Origin: Verrucomicrobiales bacterium
GTDB lineage: Bacteria > Verrucomicrobiota > Verrucomicrobiia > Limisphaerales > UBA11320
Reading direction: 5' to 3'
DNA length: 64,000 nucleotides
NCBI GenBank assembly: GCA_016793885.1
Contig: JAEUHE010000151.1
Location: 62,001-126,000, forward strand
A model generated the notes under the pieces. That model was not told where the DNA came from. It searched no databases and worked only from the letters and a program-made list of their open reading frames with translations. Every line of letters begins with the position of its first letter. The first letter of the stretch is position 1. Made by a program: the position numbers and the translations under genes. Below, piece after piece: positions 61,777-64,000 of this stretch.

Positions 61777-64000
61777 TCAGCCGTGGGGCTTGGGACGCGG
61801 AATTCCGAAATGATGCAGCACGTTGCGCATCACCGCCGCCCATTTTGGATCGGCGTGGAGCGTCCAACCGGATCCGATTGCGCCCGCGTTGAATACTTTG
61901 CCACCATCCGTTCGCTCCCAGTAGATCATCTCCCCGCCTTGATCGGTCTTGGGTTTGATTCCGCGGAAGAAATAGTCCATGGCGTGGCCGCCTTCCCCCC
62001 ACGGTAAAACACCGTTGGCCAGGCGTAGCATTCCGGCGGGATCCTGAGGCACCACGCCGCCTTCAGGGGAAGCTTCTACCTGCAAGGCGGCGAAGGTGGA
62101 GGGACGAATATCCACTTCGTGCCCGTTCGCCATCGGTAGTTTTCCCGGTCCCGCCCAGGCGAAGGCGTCCCCTATCCGGAGGCCGCTTGGCTCCGGGTGG
62201 TTGAATAGAAAGTGATCCGCGCGTTCGACGCGATAGGGCCCAAAATTTTTGGGGTTGGACTGGTTATTCCACCCGATGATATCGAGTCCGATCAGCTGGA
62301 TCCCCGGCATTCCACATTCGCGCGCGGGACCACCCCGCAGCCCGTCGTGACTATGCCACGCCTCTCCCCGACGTGACGCGGGGACCTGATCTCCCGGGCA
62401 GTCCACCTTCCGGCTTTCCATAATGGTGCAGTCTTCATTGAAGCTGACCCGCCATCCCAGAGTGTTCCCGCTCAGCACGGCCAGGTTCCCACCTGTCCGG
62501 AGATAGCTCTCCATGGAGCGGTACATGGGAAGCGACCAATATTCATTGTGCCCCACGACCATGACTGCCTTGTAGCCACGCAAGAGAGAGGGATCGCGGT
62601 GCAAATCCACATCGCTGACGAGATCGTAGGCGTAACCCTGCTGCTCCAGCCAGATTTGGGAGAACCGATCCGCTCGCATCAGGTGGCTATAGTCCGTGGC
62701 GCCTCCATAGAGCACATACGGTCCAGCAGCAGGCCAAGGCATGTGTAGGCCCAGCTGATAGGTGCCTTGACCGGCCGCATGGGGCCGGTACAGGCAGTAG
62801 GAGGGCAGACCCCGATCCGGGCCTAACCCGTCGGTGCCCCAGACCTGCTTCAGTTCCGAGGGCGGGATGGCGAAGGGTGTTCCACTGTAAGCCCGCCAGG
62901 TGTTCGTCGCGCAGACGAAGAGCAGGGGAGCCTTGCGGCGGCGCGGGGCGCGGCGAACCAAAAAGGTGCAGTGGTGCAGGCGAGTCTTGCCGTCCAGCTG
63001 ATACCGCATTCTAGCAACATAAATCCCGGAGCGAGCACCGGACGGAACCTTCCACTGGTGGGTGACCTTCCAACGACAATCGTAAAGATCATCGGCGGCC
63101 AGCCTCAGACCGTGACCTCGTTCCGGATCTTTGGACGGGTTGTAGTCGCCGAAGCGGGGCACCGCCGCGCGAAAGGAAGGACCTCCGATCATCCAGGTTC
63201 CATGATTGATGATTCGGCCATGGCGGTGGTGTCGTGAGGCATCGGCCACGGTGTCACCGCGCTCCTCCTCCAGAGGCCAGCATGCCAAAAGGTGGCGGCT
63301 CGGCGGCAAAACGAGGGCCTTGGCCGTCACCCGTGCGCGGATGTCCTGCAGCGTTAAGCTACGATCGTAAATGGCGGGCATCGCGATATCTCCGTCCAGG
63401 AAGTGCAGGGCCGCGCCTGCTTGGGACATCGCTCCCAGACGCAAGGGGTGTTTGCCCGGCGCGAGGCGGCCCTCAAACGGCCACGCTCCCACCTGTTCTC
63501 CATCGACATACACACGCTTTTCCGTTCCGTCCCAAACCGCGGCGACGTGGTGCCAGCGGTTGCGAACGACGACCCCCGGGCCGGTGCGATGAACCACTTT
63601 CTCGTCCGGCGACACTCCGTCACCCAAATAAAACCCGACATACCCTTTTTCTCCCAGGCCGAGGGCAAAACCTTCGTAAGAGTCCTTGTCCTCTTGGCTG
63701 ACGACGCCTTGCAGGCGTTCGAGTGCCCAGGGGCGGACCCAGCACTCGATGGAGAAAGCGGTGAGCGATCCCCGAATCGATTTGGGAATGTGAACGTAGG
63801 ATCCGGGGTGGATCGGTTGCGGAATCGCAGGCTGGGCAGGGAAGTCGGCGAGGACTAGATCGGAGGACGGATTGTCGACCTCCAGCCCTAGGCGGCAGAG
63901 GGTCAGGTCGTAGGGAACGCTGGAGCTGACGCAGAGGCGCAGCGTATCACCGGCCGCAACACTGTGTTCCATGGCATACGCATGAACCCCGGGAACGTCC
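61777..64000 (-). CDS. N,N-dimethylformamidase-like large subunit with LamG domain (partial, runs off right edge)
   Basis: The frame is open to the window edge, so the N-terminus is missing; bases beyond 63972 still code (GVHAYAMEHSV). A LamG/concanavalin-like domain (about the first 200 residues shown: FSIECWVRPWALERLQGVV, HHVAAVWDGTEKRVYVDGEQ) is followed by the C-terminal domain of the dimethylformamidase beta-subunit-like family: LLFVCATNTWRAYSGTPFAI, YDLVSDVDLHRDPSLLRGYK, VVGHNEYWSLPMYRSMESYL and GTYQLGLHMPWPAAGPYVLY. The known enzyme hydrolyses an amide C-N bond with an iron centre. Here substrate is unknown. No signal peptide can be assessed. Convergent with the sulfatase (109-nt gap). 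Confidence 0.82.
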   Translation of the reverse strand, partial: DVPGVHAYAMEHSVAAGDTLRLCVSSSVPYDLTLCRLGLEVDNPSSDLVLADFPAQPAIPQPIHPGSYVHIPKSIRGSLTAFSIECWVRPWALERLQGVVSQEDKDSYEGFALGLGEKGYVGFYLGDGVSPDEKVVHRTGPGVVVRNRWHHVAAVWDGTEKRVYVDGEQVGAWPFEGRLAPGKHPLRLGAMSQAGAALHFLDGDIAMPAIYDRSLTLQDIRARVTAKALVLPPSRHLLACWPLEEERGDTVADASRHHRHGRIINHGTWMIGGPSFRAAVPRFGDYNPSKDPERGHGLRLAADDLYDCRWKVTHQWKVPSGARSGIYVARMRYQLDGKTRLHHCTFLVRRAPRRRKAPLLFVCATNTWRAYSGTPFAIPPSELKQVWGTDGLGPDRGLPSYCLYRPHAAGQGTYQLGLHMPWPAAGPYVLYGGATDYSHLMRADRFSQIWLEQQGYAYDLVSDVDLHRDPSLLRGYKAVMVVGHNEYWSLPMYRSMESYLRTGGNLAVLSGNTLGWRVSFNEDCTIMESRKVDCPGDQVPASRRGEAWHSHDGLRGGPARECGMPGIQLIGLDIIGWNNQSNPKNFGPYRVERADHFLFNHPEPSGLRIGDAFAWAGPGKLPMANGHEVDIRPSTFAALQVEASPEGGVVPQDPAGMLRLANGVLPWGEGGHAMDYFFRGIKPKTDQGGEMIYWERTDGGKVFNAGAIGSGWTLHADPKWAAVMRNVLHHFGIPRPKPHG

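Overview
The window is about 60 % GC and reads as a chromosomal segment of a free-living Verrucomicrobiota bacterium, most likely a soil or freshwater member near the Pedosphaera/Limisphaerales group. This assignment is inferred from gene content: paired DUF1549/DUF1553 and DUF1501 proteins, a PVC-type propeller-HEAT-cytochrome c protein, many secreted PQQ-like, LamG and phosphatase proteins, a sulfatase, a secreted Gfo/Idh/MocA oxidoreductase, and an ECF sigma factor with a C-terminal extension. No rRNA, tRNA or CRISPR array was recognised.

Layout. 1-7.1 kb: a HAD hydrolase (cut by the left edge) lies downstream of a prolyl oligopeptidase; divergently come an NAD-dependent epimerase, a PhoD-like phosphatase and a PQQ-like propeller protein. 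7.3-9.4 kb: a secreted Ig/LamG protein. 9.6-16.3 kb: a tight minus-strand operon of five exported proteins (ceramidase-like, cysteine-less redoxin-like, DUF1549/1553 with a CX4CH motif, DUF1501, WD40). 16.6-19.7 kb: a purple-acid-phosphatase-like enzyme and a TPR protein. 20.2-26.0 kb: a secreted MocA oxidoreductase, a divergent beta-helix protein, and an ECF sigma factor fused to a membrane helix and a GATase/ThuA-like domain. 26.0-33.4 kb: a copper/silver RND efflux operon (two small secreted proteins, TolC-like, CusB-like, CusA-like). 33.6-35.9 kb: a reduced ebo-type cluster (small protein, TatD-like, EboE). 36-42.4 kb: GNAT, SMC, a small YjfB-like protein and an old-yellow-enzyme family protein. 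42.6-48.4 kb: a three-gene operon of PQQ propeller, PVC-type heme protein and LolA-like protein. 48.6-53.6 kb: a transposase remnant and a single-module NRPS (C-A-PCP-TE). 53.7-57.1 kb: DUF1501 followed by a secreted protein with a C-terminal MIP18/DUF59 domain. 57.6-64 kb: a giant sulfatase fusion and a convergent N,N-dimethylformamidase-like protein cut by the right edge.

The non-coding gaps hold at least three families of dispersed inverted-repeat elements: a CCCTACC/GGTAGGG hairpin with conserved flank, a 'CCACGGATTT' element with two inverted arms about 80 nt apart, and a long nested hairpin at 57.2-57.46 kb. Most gene products carry signal peptides, so the segment is devoted mainly to envelope and periplasmic chemistry: polymer and ester hydrolysis, redox, and metal efflux. 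The most unusual pieces are the five-gene exported operon, the sigma factor fusion, the secreted MIP18 fusion, the stand-alone NRPS, the mini-ebo cluster and the repeat elements.
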